A stretch of DNA of 64,000 nucleotides from Tritrichomonas musculus. Its lineage: Eukaryota; Parabasalia; Tritrichomonadida; Tritrichomonadidae. The DNA lies in contig JAPFFF010000002.1 of the NCBI GenBank assembly GCA_039105265.1, forward strand, positions 4,216,001 through 4,280,000. Reading direction: 5' to 3'. Below the pieces are notes generated by a model. The model did not search any database and was not told where the DNA came from. It worked only from the letters and a program-made list of their open reading frames with translations. The position numbers and the translations under genes were made by a program. Shown piece by piece: positions 48,615 through 57,787 of this stretch. Every line of letters begins with the position of its first letter. Position 1 is the first letter of the stretch.

Positions 48615-51398
48615 ATGAGTTCTCGTTATTACTATAGAAAAGATACCAAATCATTTGTTATTGAACAAATCAGGTATATCAATAATGAACTTCAATTAAA
48701 ACCTCGTTTGTCAACATCTAAACCTTCTGATTATGATGTTAAACATTTCAAAAACATTTTAGAAAATTATCTAACTTCATTCGGTTTTAGAGAACATGAA
48801 GGTAATAGAATAGATGACATATCAATATTAGATTTCGTTAATAGAATGAAAAGAGAAGCAGAAGAACAAGAAGAAGAGGAGGAAGAGGAACAATTTGAAG
48901 AAGAAGAACAAAATGATGAACAAAAACTAAAACAAAAACAAATCGAGAACAACATTAAAATTGCTCATGATGCACTCAACAAAGCCCTTCAATTAATTAA
49001 ATCTGAAAATATATTATTGAGACCATTACCGCCAAAGACAAACAAACAACCTCAACGATATGAAGACATTCGATTTAACAATGAAAATGCTGAATTAATT
49101 GAATATCTCAAAAAGTTTGGCTATAAAGGTGTTCATTCAAAACATGACTCATATTTCATAATCAATGAACCTGAGAACTTTGATGAAGCAGTTGAAGCAT
49201 GCAGTCATTTCATTGACCAATTCCCAAATGATAATGAAAAGGTTGAACGATTAGATGAAGACAGTAAAGAACCGATAAAAATATATTACAAGAACGGAGT
49301 TTCATCAATTGAAGACATCAATGAATATTTGACTGAAACAGTATTTAAACAAGAAGTGAAACCGTTCAAAATATATTTTCAATTGACTGGTATATTTGAG
49401 ATACCACCAAAGAATGAAAGTGAAAGATATACATATGAAGCAAGTGATATCAAATGGAAGAACTATAAAGCATCAGTACCAATAATTGTCAGAGAGAATA
49501 AAGATATTGACAAAGTTAAACTGTATGTTGAATCAAAAATACATGAATATGAAACCACTACTTCAAACATCAAATTATGTATCGTTTGGTCTGTTTCGTT
49601 TACAATCTCACGAGTTGTTAAGATAACAGGAAAGATTGATGAAGTTTCAGAATTGTTTGGCAAAAATAAATATATCATTATTGATAACGTTGATGATTGT
49701 TTGTGTTGGTATCGTTTCCTTGCTTGTTGTTTGAATAAGCAACTTATTGAAACACGAACATTTAAAATCTCTGACAGAACAGCAGCAGCAAAGAAAATAT
49801 TATGTGATGAACACGGTTTGAGTTATACAAAGAAGCCTTCAAAAGCAGCAAAACAATTAATCAACACCTTCAAAGGAATCACAATTGAAGAAATGAAAGA
49901 ATCAGCGAAGAATCATAACATCAATGTCAACATTTATGAATACAACCAAACTGAAACAGATAAAAAAGGCTTTTTCGATTTACAAGACCAATGGCATAAC
50001 ACAGACGAATCAAACAAAACGTTTTCAGCTCTCTTGTATTCAAAGGATAAGATAATTCACATAATGTACATCATCAATGCTGAAGCATTAACAAATATTC
50101 ATATTTGTCCTCATTGTGGTTCATACATTCACAAAGGTCATGAACATATGGATAGATTCAACAGACATGTAGATAAATGTGAGAAGCTAGGAGGCAAATT
50201 CAAAAAGGATTTCATACCTTCACGAGAAGCTTTACCGTACTGCCCACACATCTTAAACAATCCTGTTTATTTGTATTGTCTTTCATATGAACTTGAATGG
50301 AAGCCAACAATTCATTATATCACTTATGATTTTGAAACAATGGAACAAAAGATTGAAAAGAAAGTCAGTGATAAATCTGTTATCAATTCTCGATTGATTC
50401 CTTTGAGTGTTTCATCATGTGTGAAGCTTGATAAAGGTTTGATAACAAAGAACTTTGATATACGAACAAATGAATTCATTGCCAAATGGATTGACTGGTT
50501 ATTTGTTGTTGGCTGTGATGTGTATGTTGATAAGTTGAATCATTTGAAATCATTCATTAAAGATAAATCAGAAGATGAACTCAATAAAATAGATACATCA
50601 TTGAAAACAATAACAGTATTCGGTTTTAATTCATCACGATTTGATTCAAACTTATTCAAAGAGCAATTGATTAAAAATCATTGGTCTATCGATAGCGGAA
50701 TGATTGGAACAGCTACATCATTGAAACAATTTATATTGAAATCATCAAAGTATCCTATTCGATTACGATTCATTGACGCACAAGCATTTGTTGCTGGAGG
50801 AACACTCAAACAGTTTGGAATCGATTTTGGCGGTATATCTAACAGTTCGAAAGGTGTATTTCCTTATGAAGCAATCAACAGCGAGAATTATAATGAAGTG
50901 TTATCAAAGAATGAACCATTCAAATATGAAGACTTCTACAGTTATCTCAATCAAAAGAATCCATTAACAAAAGCTGATTATGAAGAGTATTTGATTGATT
51001 CAAAGAGGTTTGCAACACGTTGGGATTACTTGTTATCATACAATGACAATGATGTTGAAATGATGATTAATCCTATTGACAACCTTATTCAAATGAATGC
51101 TGAATATAAAGTTGATTTGATTAGCAATCTTTCATTGTCAAAGAACGCATCATGTATCAAATATGCTCTTGCTTACAAAGATTTCAACCCGAAGAATGAC
51201 TATGAAACCATAAACAAGATGAATACATTCAAACCATCAATGAAATGGTGGTTAAATAAATGTGATAACTATCGAAAGCAAGACATGAAACATAATTTTT
51301 GCTCACAAAAAGGCGATTCATCGCTTCAATCAAATCAAAATCAACGTGATATATCAAAATGTGTTACAAGCTGTGATGGTCATTCGATTAACTGTTAA
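48615..51398 (+). CDS. Protein-primed DNA polymerase B of the Polinton, exonuclease-bearing part
   Basis: Open frame of 927 aa. The 3'-5' exonuclease motifs are recognisable: Exo I YDFET with D572 and E574, Exo II FNSSRFD with N672 and D677, and a YNDND element near 809-813 like Exo III. A zinc-like cluster (CPHCGSYIHKGHEHMDR) lies near 495-515. The N-terminal 400 residues hold long acidic and helical stretches. These fit the N-terminal portion of protein-primed family B polymerases. No polymerase-palm motif was recognised. TCATA lies just before the ATG. Confidence 0.75.
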   Translation: MSSRYYYRKDTKSFVIEQIRYINNELQLKPRLSTSKPSDYDVKHFKNILENYLTSFGFREHEGNRIDDISILDFVNRMKREAEEQEEEEEEEQFEEEEQNDEQKLKQKQIENNIKIAHDALNKALQLIKSENILLRPLPPKTNKQPQRYEDIRFNNENAELIEYLKKFGYKGVHSKHDSYFIINEPENFDEAVEACSHFIDQFPNDNEKVERLDEDSKEPIKIYYKNGVSSIEDINEYLTETVFKQEVKPFKIYFQLTGIFEIPPKNESERYTYEASDIKWKNYKASVPIIVRENKDIDKVKLYVESKIHEYETTTSNIKLCIVWSVSFTISRVVKITGKIDEVSELFGKNKYIIIDNVDDCLCWYRFLACCLNKQLIETRTFKISDRTAAAKKILCDEHGLSYTKKPSKAAKQLINTFKGITIEEMKESAKNHNINVNIYEYNQTETDKKGFFDLQDQWHNTDESNKTFSALLYSKDKIIHIMYIINAEALTNIHICPHCGSYIHKGHEHMDRFNRHVDKCEKLGGKFKKDFIPSREALPYCPHILNNPVYLYCLSYELEWKPTIHYITYDFETMEQKIEKKVSDKSVINSRLIPLSVSSCVKLDKGLITKNFDIRTNEFIAKWIDWLFVVGCDVYVDKLNHLKSFIKDKSEDELNKIDTSLKTITVFGFNSSRFDSNLFKEQLIKNHWSIDSGMIGTATSLKQFILKSSKYPIRLRFIDAQAFVAGGTLKQFGIDFGGISNSSKGVFPYEAINSENYNEVLSKNEPFKYEDFYSYLNQKNPLTKADYEEYLIDSKRFATRWDYLLSYNDNDVEMMINPIDNLIQMNAEYKVDLISNLSLSKNASCIKYALAYKDFNPKNDYETINKMNTFKPSMKWWLNKCDNYRKQDMKHNFCSQKGDSSLQSNQNQRDISKCVTSCDGHSINC

Positions 51399-52595
51399 TG
51401 TTGCTGTTTGTTTTGAATAATGAGCGCTCATCAACTTGTTGGCTTCAGATTTAGAAACAAAGCTAATATAAACATTGCCTGCTGGATGCTTTGATGAAGG
51501 TATTCCGCTCGGATGTTCTTTAAGATAATGTTTATTACAAATTACTTTATCATCATCTGTCTTTTCAATTCCGAGCTCTGCAAACTCTTCATCAGTATAG
51601 CTGAACATAAATGTAAATGTTTCAAGTTTTTCATTAACAGGAATATTTGTTGAAGCTGGTATGTAATGGTCTATCAATTCATACTTCAATTGATATTTCG
51701 TTGGTGTTGGTTCAGGTGATGGTGGGTCTGGATTGTCTCCAGGTCCTGGAATCACTGCTTGATTACCAATTTGTGTGAATTGATGTTTGAGGTGTCCTCG
51801 TGCTTTGATTTCCTTTAGTCTGTTTAATTCTTCCATCGATATTGAATCATTATCTTCAAGAAATACTTTTGCTTCAGCAACTGTGTAAGGGTCTAATACT
51901 GCCCAAACAAGACCAGCGGGACTAACTTGAAAACGAATTGATAAATCACCAATGATTCCATTAGGGAATAAATCAAATGCTTGTAAAGCAAGTAAATCAT
52001 CAAAAGGAACATTCAAATCAAATTCAACTTCACTTCTTCCTGTGTTCTTAAATGAATTCAAGTTGACATAAGCTCCTGCATGTGTCTGTGAATAGTTGCT
52101 AATGTTTTCCCACAATGAATGAACGAATCTGCGGCGTTTCTTCTCGGCTTCTGGCTTAACTGAAGAATACAAGAAGCCTTCACGAATGCATTCATTCTGT
52201 TGGTATCCGACATTGACATTATTATGAAGAATCTCTAACCTGTCAAACAACTGGTTTGATGATTTGAAACCGACAAACAGCTTGTACAAGTTATTGGGGT
52301 CATTGATTTCATTTAATTTACTCATATCTGTATTCAATGATAAATCTAATTTAACGTGAAATGTTAAGAAACCTTTATCAATATCACTTATGAAGTGGTC
52401 AGGATGTGTTAAACTTATTTGCGAATATTGTCCTTGATGAAATGGAGCTGGTTGGTCATGACAGTCAACAGTTCTAAATGAAAATGAACGTGTACCGTCA
52501 TTGACATTAATCATGTTGCGCATCTCTTCAAATGCATGAAGAACGTTTCCTGTTTCCGTGCGAAGATTATGGGCTCTCTCGTTTCTGTATAACAT
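51354..52595 (-). CDS. Likely major capsid protein of the Polinton (double jelly-roll type)
   Basis: Protein of 413 aa. It has an N-terminal strand-rich block (FLTFHVKLDLSLN, FDRLEILHNNVNVGY) and later strands (SEVEFDLNVPFDDLLALQAF, GDLSIRFQVS). This composition and its location beside small virion-like genes fit Polinton major capsid proteins, which form two jelly rolls. The assignment rests on pattern rather than a strict motif. TCATA, with its A at 52599, precedes the ATG by four bases. Confidence 0.6.
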   Translation of the reverse strand: MLYRNERAHNLRTETGNVLHAFEEMRNMINVNDGTRSFSFRTVDCHDQPAPFHQGQYSQISLTHPDHFISDIDKGFLTFHVKLDLSLNTDMSKLNEINDPNNLYKLFVGFKSSNQLFDRLEILHNNVNVGYQQNECIREGFLYSSVKPEAEKKRRRFVHSLWENISNYSQTHAGAYVNLNSFKNTGRSEVEFDLNVPFDDLLALQAFDLFPNGIIGDLSIRFQVSPAGLVWAVLDPYTVAEAKVFLEDNDSISMEELNRLKEIKARGHLKHQFTQIGNQAVIPGPGDNPDPPSPEPTPTKYQLKYELIDHYIPASTNIPVNEKLETFTFMFSYTDEEFAELGIEKTDDDKVICNKHYLKEHPSGIPSSKHPAGNVYISFVSKSEANKLMSAHYSKQTATLTVNRMTITACNTF

Positions 52596-52644
52596 TTATG
52601 ATTGAATAAAAAGGAAATAAAACACTTTTATCATTAATTAAATT

Positions 52645-52899
52645 ATGGGTGTCGGTATATTCAACAAAATCAAGAACGCATTTAAATCAATTGGCGGCAA
52701 AGTAAAATCATTCGCTCAGAAAGCAGTTAAAGCATTACCAAAAGTTGTTGATGTTGGAAAGCAAATCGTTGACAGAGTTAAACCGATTACACAATTCATT
52801 CCTGGTGTCGGTCAGGTTGTTGACGCAATTGATACAGGTTTAAATGTTGCTGACAGAGTTGGGAGATTTGGAAAATCAATATTGAATGAAGTTAAATGA
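52645..52899 (+). CDS. 84-aa basic amphipathic Polinton protein, possibly a minor virion protein
   Basis: A Gly/Lys/Val-rich protein with a basic amphipathic N terminus (GIFNKIKNAFKSIGGKVKSF) and a hydrophobic middle (FIPGVGQVVDAIDTGLNVAD). This resembles small minor virion proteins of Polintons and adenovirus-like viruses that bind membrane or DNA. It is head to head with the likely capsid gene, across a 49-base gap. TCATT lies 12 bases upstream. Confidence 0.55.
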   Translation: MGVGIFNKIKNAFKSIGGKVKSFAQKAVKALPKVVDVGKQIVDRVKPITQFIPGVGQVVDAIDTGLNVADRVGRFGKSILNEVK

Positions 52900-52935
52900 A
52901 AAACAATGAATTATAATGATTTAATATAATTATAA

Positions 52936-53412
52936 ATGAATGAAAACATTAATGAACTTAAAGTTATAAATGATAATGTAAATGAATCAAAAGTATTTAA
53001 ATCAATTGAAGAGTTCAATTTGTTCTATCAAAAGAATATCGAGCAAATGAAATCACAAACGACTAACTATTTGAACAAGATTTATAAAATCATCACTAAT
53101 GACGGCAATGAATACAAAATCACTAAACGCAATTGTACAGACGGTAAAAGACTTAACGGCGACATTTATTTGAAGAAAGTCGGGAACACAATCACTAAAA
53201 CACTTGAAAACGACAACATCAAAGCTGATATATCATTAATGAAAGAATCGATTAACGAACTCAATGAATTAATAAATCAATTGAACAACAAAAATAAAAT
53301 ACTTGAAGAACATATTAATAAGCTTTCAAACGTTGTCGACCAACAATCAAAAGTTATTAATGAATATGTATTAAATGTTGTTGCTCCTGACAACCACAGA
53401 ATGATTAAGTGA
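52936..53412 (+). CDS. 158-aa coiled-coil Polinton protein
   Basis: The C-terminal half is a clear coiled coil (heptads through INELNELINQLNNKNKILEE and beyond). The N-terminal half is mixed. No family recognised; possibly a fibre or spike-like structural protein, a guess from the coiled coil. Confidence 0.55.
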   Translation: MNENINELKVINDNVNESKVFKSIEEFNLFYQKNIEQMKSQTTNYLNKIYKIITNDGNEYKITKRNCTDGKRLNGDIYLKKVGNTITKTLENDNIKADISLMKESINELNELINQLNNKNKILEEHINKLSNVVDQQSKVINEYVLNVVAPDNHRMIK

Positions 53413-53604
53413 ATCATGATGATTTAATGATTTAGTCGTTTTTGGAGGTGGTTCATGAAATATATTTCCTTTTTCATTATAACATTTCACTGTTGGTGCT
53501 GAATTTATTTTTGTTCTATTCTTTTGCATCGTTAATTGTAATCTATCAAAATGGGTTTTATGCTTATCGTCATGAACGGTTCTTAATTGATTGATAACAG
53601 ACAT
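53371..53604 (-). CDS. 77-aa Polinton protein, unknown
   Basis: Basic, with many His, Asn and Lys. It overlaps the end of the coiled-coil gene and faces away from the next gene, sharing a 14-base upstream gap with it. TCATTTA on its strand (A at 53620) is a good initiator match. Confidence 0.45.
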   Translation of the reverse strand: MSVINQLRTVHDDKHKTHFDRLQLTMQKNRTKINSAPTVKCYNEKGNIFHEPPPKTTKSLNHHDSLNHSVVVRSNNI

Positions 53605-53618
53605 TTAATTATTATTAA

Positions 53619-53846
53619 ATGAGTGAACTAACTGAATACAAGAAAGAAAAACCCGAATTAAAACGAATCAAACGAGGATTAAAAGAAAAGTGTTATGATT
53701 ATAAACAATGTCTAAACAATATCAAATCAGGAATGTTAGGTTCTGACGGTCTTGCTGTTCGTGAATCTCTTATTGAAGACATCAACAGCCTCAAAAATAA
53801 AGTTCATCAACTTGAGAACGAATTGAATGAATTGTCTAATAAATGA
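53619..53846 (+). CDS. 75-aa Polinton protein, unknown
   Basis: Lys/Glu-rich, helical, with a coiled-coil C terminus. Its end runs into the right terminal repeat, opposite the 68-aa gene. No family recognised. Confidence 0.45.
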   Translation: MSELTEYKKEKPELKRIKRGLKEKCYDYKQCLNNIKSGMLGSDGLAVRESLIEDINSLKNKVHQLENELNELSNK

Positions 53847-54042
53847 GCTCTTCAAGTTCAGCAATTAATTCAGCAGGTCCGTTGAATTTCTTTAGTTGTT
53901 CAATAAAGTGATTTATCTCTTTTAGTACTCCGTCAACAACATCATCATTATCGTAGAGGTATTTTAATGCAGGTCTCCAACCTTTTAGCTTTTTGTTGAT
54001 TCTATTAATGAGGATGCTTAATTGTTCGGCTTGGTTTGACAT
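53836..54042 (-). CDS. 68-aa Polinton protein encoded in the right terminal repeat
   Basis: Same translated protein as at 45453-45659, as expected from the inverted repeat. Having a complete gene inside each terminal repeat means both copies stay alike as long as the repeats do. Confidence 0.65.
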   Translation of the reverse strand: MSNQAEQLSILINRINKKLKGWRPALKYLYDNDDVVDGVLKEINHFIEQLKKFNGPAELIAELEELIY

Positions 54043-54289
54043 TATAAATTGCTGATAAAAAAATAAAAAATTTTTGAAAGTTCTATTTTTCGTTATTTTT
54101 CGTTGTTGTTATTTTTGGGAGTTTGTCAATTTATTCAAAATTTGTCTATGCCATTTTGTGAAAGTTTCGAGGGCTAATTTTGAAAAAGTGGTGATTTTTT
54201 GAGTCATGTAGCTGAGGTTTGGGGTCTGTAAACCCTATGACAAGGGGGTCATTTTTTATCCCCCCTCCAGACGGTCCACTATCACTACT
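53837..54289 (-). repeat. Right terminal inverted repeat of the Polinton (453 bp)
   Basis: Inverted partner of 45206-45658. It ends GGTCCACTATCACTACT and is followed directly by AATGTG. Confidence 0.88.
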
Positions 54290-54295
54290 AATGTG
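54290..54295. repeat. 6-bp target site duplication, right copy
   Basis: AATGTG, matching 45200-45205. Confidence 0.85.
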
Positions 54296-54545
54296 GGTAA
54301 ATATTTTACTTAAACTGTTGAAGAAAGTATAAAAAAAGAGATAAATTTGTCATTGTATTTGATGACAAACTTTGCAATTTGAAATCACAATATAATTTAT
54401 AATTGTTTCGGATAATTCACTAAAAATATCATTAAGATTTAAGGCACGAAAATGATGACAATTATGAATCCAACGTCTGAGTAAAAGTTTCCAGTCGTTA
54501 ATATTCTCTATACACTTTTTCTAGAATACCATTACAGAAAACCAA
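54296..54545. other. AT-rich DNA between the Polinton and the Tc1 relic
   Basis: No gene recognised. It may include the 5' end of the Tc1-like element, but I could not find its terminal repeat. Confidence 0.35.
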
Positions 54546-55377
54546 AGGTCTTCCAAATAAAAAAGCAAGTGAAATTTAAACATTAATAACTGCACAAACC
54601 ATAAAAGATAGATTTATTTCAGGTAGTGAAATATCAAAATAATAATAGAAGATGGATTACTCAAAATTTCACTTTCAACCGTTCAACAAAACAGAACTTT
54701 ATTACAATATTATTTCAAACCTCCAAAAATAAGGCAAGCATTAACACCTGAACACATCTTTAATAGAGTTTTATTTGCTCACTCAAAGCTCATATCAAAT
54801 ATAATTTTTAGCATAATTGTTTTTTCTGATAAATCGCGTTTTGTAGGTTCATCGATGGAAGATTGAGATGTTATGGCCAAAATGAAATGGACGACAGCGT
54901 TTTCAATGATAAAAACAAATATGATCAAGGAATCATGATGTAAATAATCATTGGGAAAGATAATAAAAGCAAGCCTGTAATCGTAGAAAATTCTGTAAAT
55001 GCCATAACCTATAGGGATGTTATCAGAAAAAGTTGAATGTGTGATGATTTTGACCTGGAATAAAGAAAAAGAGTATATTTCTTCATGCAGGATGGAGCTC
55101 CGTCTCATACGAGCTATCTTTCAGCATTACATTTAAAGAAAATATGTTCGTTCCTTCGTTTTTGGCCTGCTAATAGCCCCGATCTCAATCCTATAGAACA
55201 TTTATGGGATGCGATTCGAAGAAAATACTGTACAAAGAAGCAATATAAAATTTTTATTCCCTAGTTAAAATCTTGATTCACGACACAGGGGCTTTGATTT
55301 ACAACGTAGACGAAGCAAGTGTTTGTGCCAATGCAAAAGGGTACAAAAATGGATTGTTTCCAGCCTTAGAATCTTAA
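54546..55377 (+). mobile_element. Decayed Tc1-like transposon (DD34E transposase relic)
   Basis: Pieces of a Tc1-type transposase in order on the plus strand. A degraded helix-turn-helix part with GLPNKKASEI near 54546 comes first. SLSTVQQNRTL and RQALTPEHIFNRVLFAHSK follow, then VFSDKSRF with the first catalytic Asp at 54828. QDGAPSHTS with the second Asp at 55091 comes next, then FWPANSPDLNPIEHLWDAIR with Glu at 55196. The Asp-Glu gap of 34 residues is the Tc1 type. The two catalytic parts are in different frames and several stops are present, so the copy is dead. The last recognisable codons end at a TAA near 55377. Confidence 0.85.
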
Positions 55378-56533
55378 AATGATCGATGAAGCAATTCGAA
55401 ACAATGAAGGGAAATATTATCTTATTTGTATCTGATCATTTTGAAATTGTCATTTTGCAACATATTTCCAATCTTCCAACTGAAGAATTAAAGATATGTT
55501 GTAATTATAAGCAACATACACAACTCTACAAAAAGTCATGTTCCAAAAACTTTTTGATTTATCTTTACAAAGTTCAGTTTTCAATTAATAATTATATATG
55601 GAAAAGTATCAACAACCAAATACCAAATTTCAGAGGCCTCATTTTAATTATTGAAAAAATAGTCAAGAGCATACCCAAAAAATTCTGAAATAAAAATGGG
55701 AAAAAATGATGGCTTTAGATGTATACTCAAATCAACAATGTAAAAATATTATTAGTGAATAATTTCAAACATTAATTAAGATTATTGGAAATCAATCAAT
55801 TTTGGAAAGTAAGTAGTAAACTATTGAATTATTTCAATTGATATCAAAAATTATGAAAAATCATAGACTTGATTTTCATTACAAATTTTTCAAATAATTT
55901 CTTCAATTGCGATTCCTTCCTCAGTAGAACAAATTGTAGTAATTAGATGTTTCTTCTTCTGCAATTTGTATTGATCAAAAAAGCTTTTAGAAATTGTTCA
56001 TCATTAGCATATGTATGGGTACTGGATTCTCTTCCGTCATTTATTTATATATTCATATATTATATTAATTAAGAGTTAATTAGATTATTTTATAAATACC
56101 AGAATATTTTAATGGGCAATAAGTGATATATCAACGATTTTATTTTTAAATGAGAAATGATCGTTTTTTTATTTTTTGAATAAGATCATTGAAATATTTG
56201 AACATAAAAATTTAATTATGAAATATTTTTATCTTTTAGAACTACTTATATTTATAAATTATTTAATATAAATAAAAATATATAAATATATTATATTAGA
56301 AAAAATATTAATGTTAAGAATTATGTTTATTTTTTGGAGCTAAAAAAACAATTCAATATCTTTTGGTCAAGTGTAACAATTTTTTCGTTGAGCGCAAATA
56401 AAAGAATTCGTTTGTTGGTTCTAAAAATATGGAATTTTTCAATATTTGACCAGAATTTCATAATTTTTGGCTTAAAAAATAATATAATTTTTTCAATCTT
56501 TGAAAAAAATAGTAGATTTCTAGGATAATTATT
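55378..56533. other. Intergenic DNA, no clear gene
   Basis: Contains an open stretch 55386-55688 (100 codons, plus) without a recognised domain; I do not call it a gene. The rest is AT-rich. Confidence 0.4.
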
Positions 56534-56740
56534 TCAAAAAGAAATAATTATATTTAAGACATCTTTTAAATCTTGCGAATTTTCATCAATTTTGTAATCA
56601 TTAAAAATGCGAATTAAATTTTCATAATTTTCTTCAAGATCATCTGAATTTTTCAAGAATTCCATTAAAGAAGATTCGACAAGTTCTCGAGAATGCATAT
56701 ATATTATGATATCTGAGTTTTCTTTCAAGAATTCACTCAT
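56534..56740 (-). CDS. Small acidic hypothetical protein or 5' remnant
   Basis: Open frame of 68 codons from an ATG. The protein is helical and acidic (EFLKENSDIIIYMHSRELVE, then SLMEFLKNSDDLEENYENLI). The style resembles N-terminal helical parts of the trichomonad ankyrin/DUF3447 family, but no repeat follows. TCACT on its strand lies about 26 bases upstream. It may be a short gene or what remains of a longer one. Confidence 0.3.
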   Translation of the reverse strand: MSEFLKENSDIIIYMHSRELVESSLMEFLKNSDDLEENYENLIRIFNDYKIDENSQDLKDVLNIIISF

Positions 56741-56788
56741 TTTTATTTTATAAAGTAATAAAAAGTGACAAAATAGCTTGTATGCATT

Positions 56789-57318
56789 TTTTTAAAAAAA
56801 CTGCTGATTAAAAGTTCATTCCCAATATAAATATAAATATAATGTAATTTATCACTATTATATTTTTATTTATTTAATATAAATTCGGAGCTCTATAACA
56901 AGATATTAAAGATTCTTATTTATCGTTTTTTCATTTTCAAATATTTTGAATTGCTAAAAATTTATGATAAAAAAAAGAAATTTCTCAGAACTTTTTTTAG
57001 AAAATTGCTGATTAAAAGTTCATTCCCGATATAAATATAAGTATATTATAATATAATACTATTATATATTTATTTATTTAATATAAATTCGGAGCTCTAT
57101 AACAAGATATTAAAGATTCTTATTTATCTTTTTTTCATTTTCAAATATTTTGAATTGCTAAAAATTTATGATAAAAAAAAGAAACTTCTCAGAACTTTTT
57201 TTAAAAAATTGCTGATTAAAAGTTCATTCCCAATATAAATATAAGTATATTATAATATAATACTATTATATATTTATTTATTTAATATAATTTCGGAGCT
57301 CTGTAACAAGATATTAAA
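56789..57318. repeat. 204-bp tandem repeat, about 2.6 copies
   Basis: Units starting GCTGATTAAAAGTTCATTCC occur at 56803, 57007 and 57211, exactly 204 bp apart. Each contains CGGAGCTCT(A/G)TAACAAG and an AT-rich block. The third copy stops part-way. Copies are highly similar, so the array is young or homogenised. Confidence 0.85.
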
Positions 57319-57539
57319 TGATTTTAAATTTCTTTCAATATTTATATAACTATTGAAAAATTATAAATCTTAATTTGGTCAACTTTTATTAATTAAATGC
57401 TTTTTTATATTATTATATATATAAAAATAAAATAAAAAATTTTTTTCATAAATAAAAATTTTAAATATTTTAACGAATTTTGATCGTCTACCCACACATA
57501 TTCATTAGCACAAATATTAATATTCCATCTTCAGTTTTT

Positions 57540-57753
57540 TTGTTTTTTTATATTAGAGAATGCACAACATTGGAACAAATGAATATTCCTCCGCTAATAG
57601 AATATATTGGATGCTCAGCTTTGACTGAGATAGAAATTCCTCTTTAAAATTGAATTGTGAACGTTTTAAATTTTCGATTCCATCAGCTTTAACGGCTGTC
57701 CATCGTTAACAGAAATAACTATTCCTTCCTCTCCTATTTGCATTGGAAAAAGG

Positions 57754-57787
<34 letters not shown>

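Larger units (their letters stand above)
45206..54289. mobile_element. Polinton/Maverick element, young, incomplete copy (9.1 kb)
   Basis: Bounded by 453-bp inverted repeats and a 6-bp target duplication. Parts in order: small gene in the left repeat, a 152-aa unknown, packaging ATPase (minus), 191-, 81- and 116-aa unknowns (minus), protein-primed DNA polymerase B exonuclease part (plus), likely major capsid protein (minus), a small basic amphipathic protein and a coiled-coil protein (plus), 77- and 75-aa unknowns, and the small gene again in the right repeat. Retroviral-type integrase and capsid protease were not recognised. Trichomonad Mavericks are usually 15-20 kb, so this copy is compact. 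The repeats differ at about 2 of 453 positions, so insertion is recent. It looks broken by about one large loss; the remaining frames are open. Confidence 0.88.

Noticed and set aside
55386-55688. Open plus-strand stretch of 100 codons just after the Tc1 relic
   Set aside because: No recognisable domain and no promoter-like site; could be a tail of an old element but cannot be supported.
56789-57318. Considered as a CRISPR-like array
   Set aside because: Long 204-bp direct units without unique spacers in a eukaryotic context; a plain tandem repeat.
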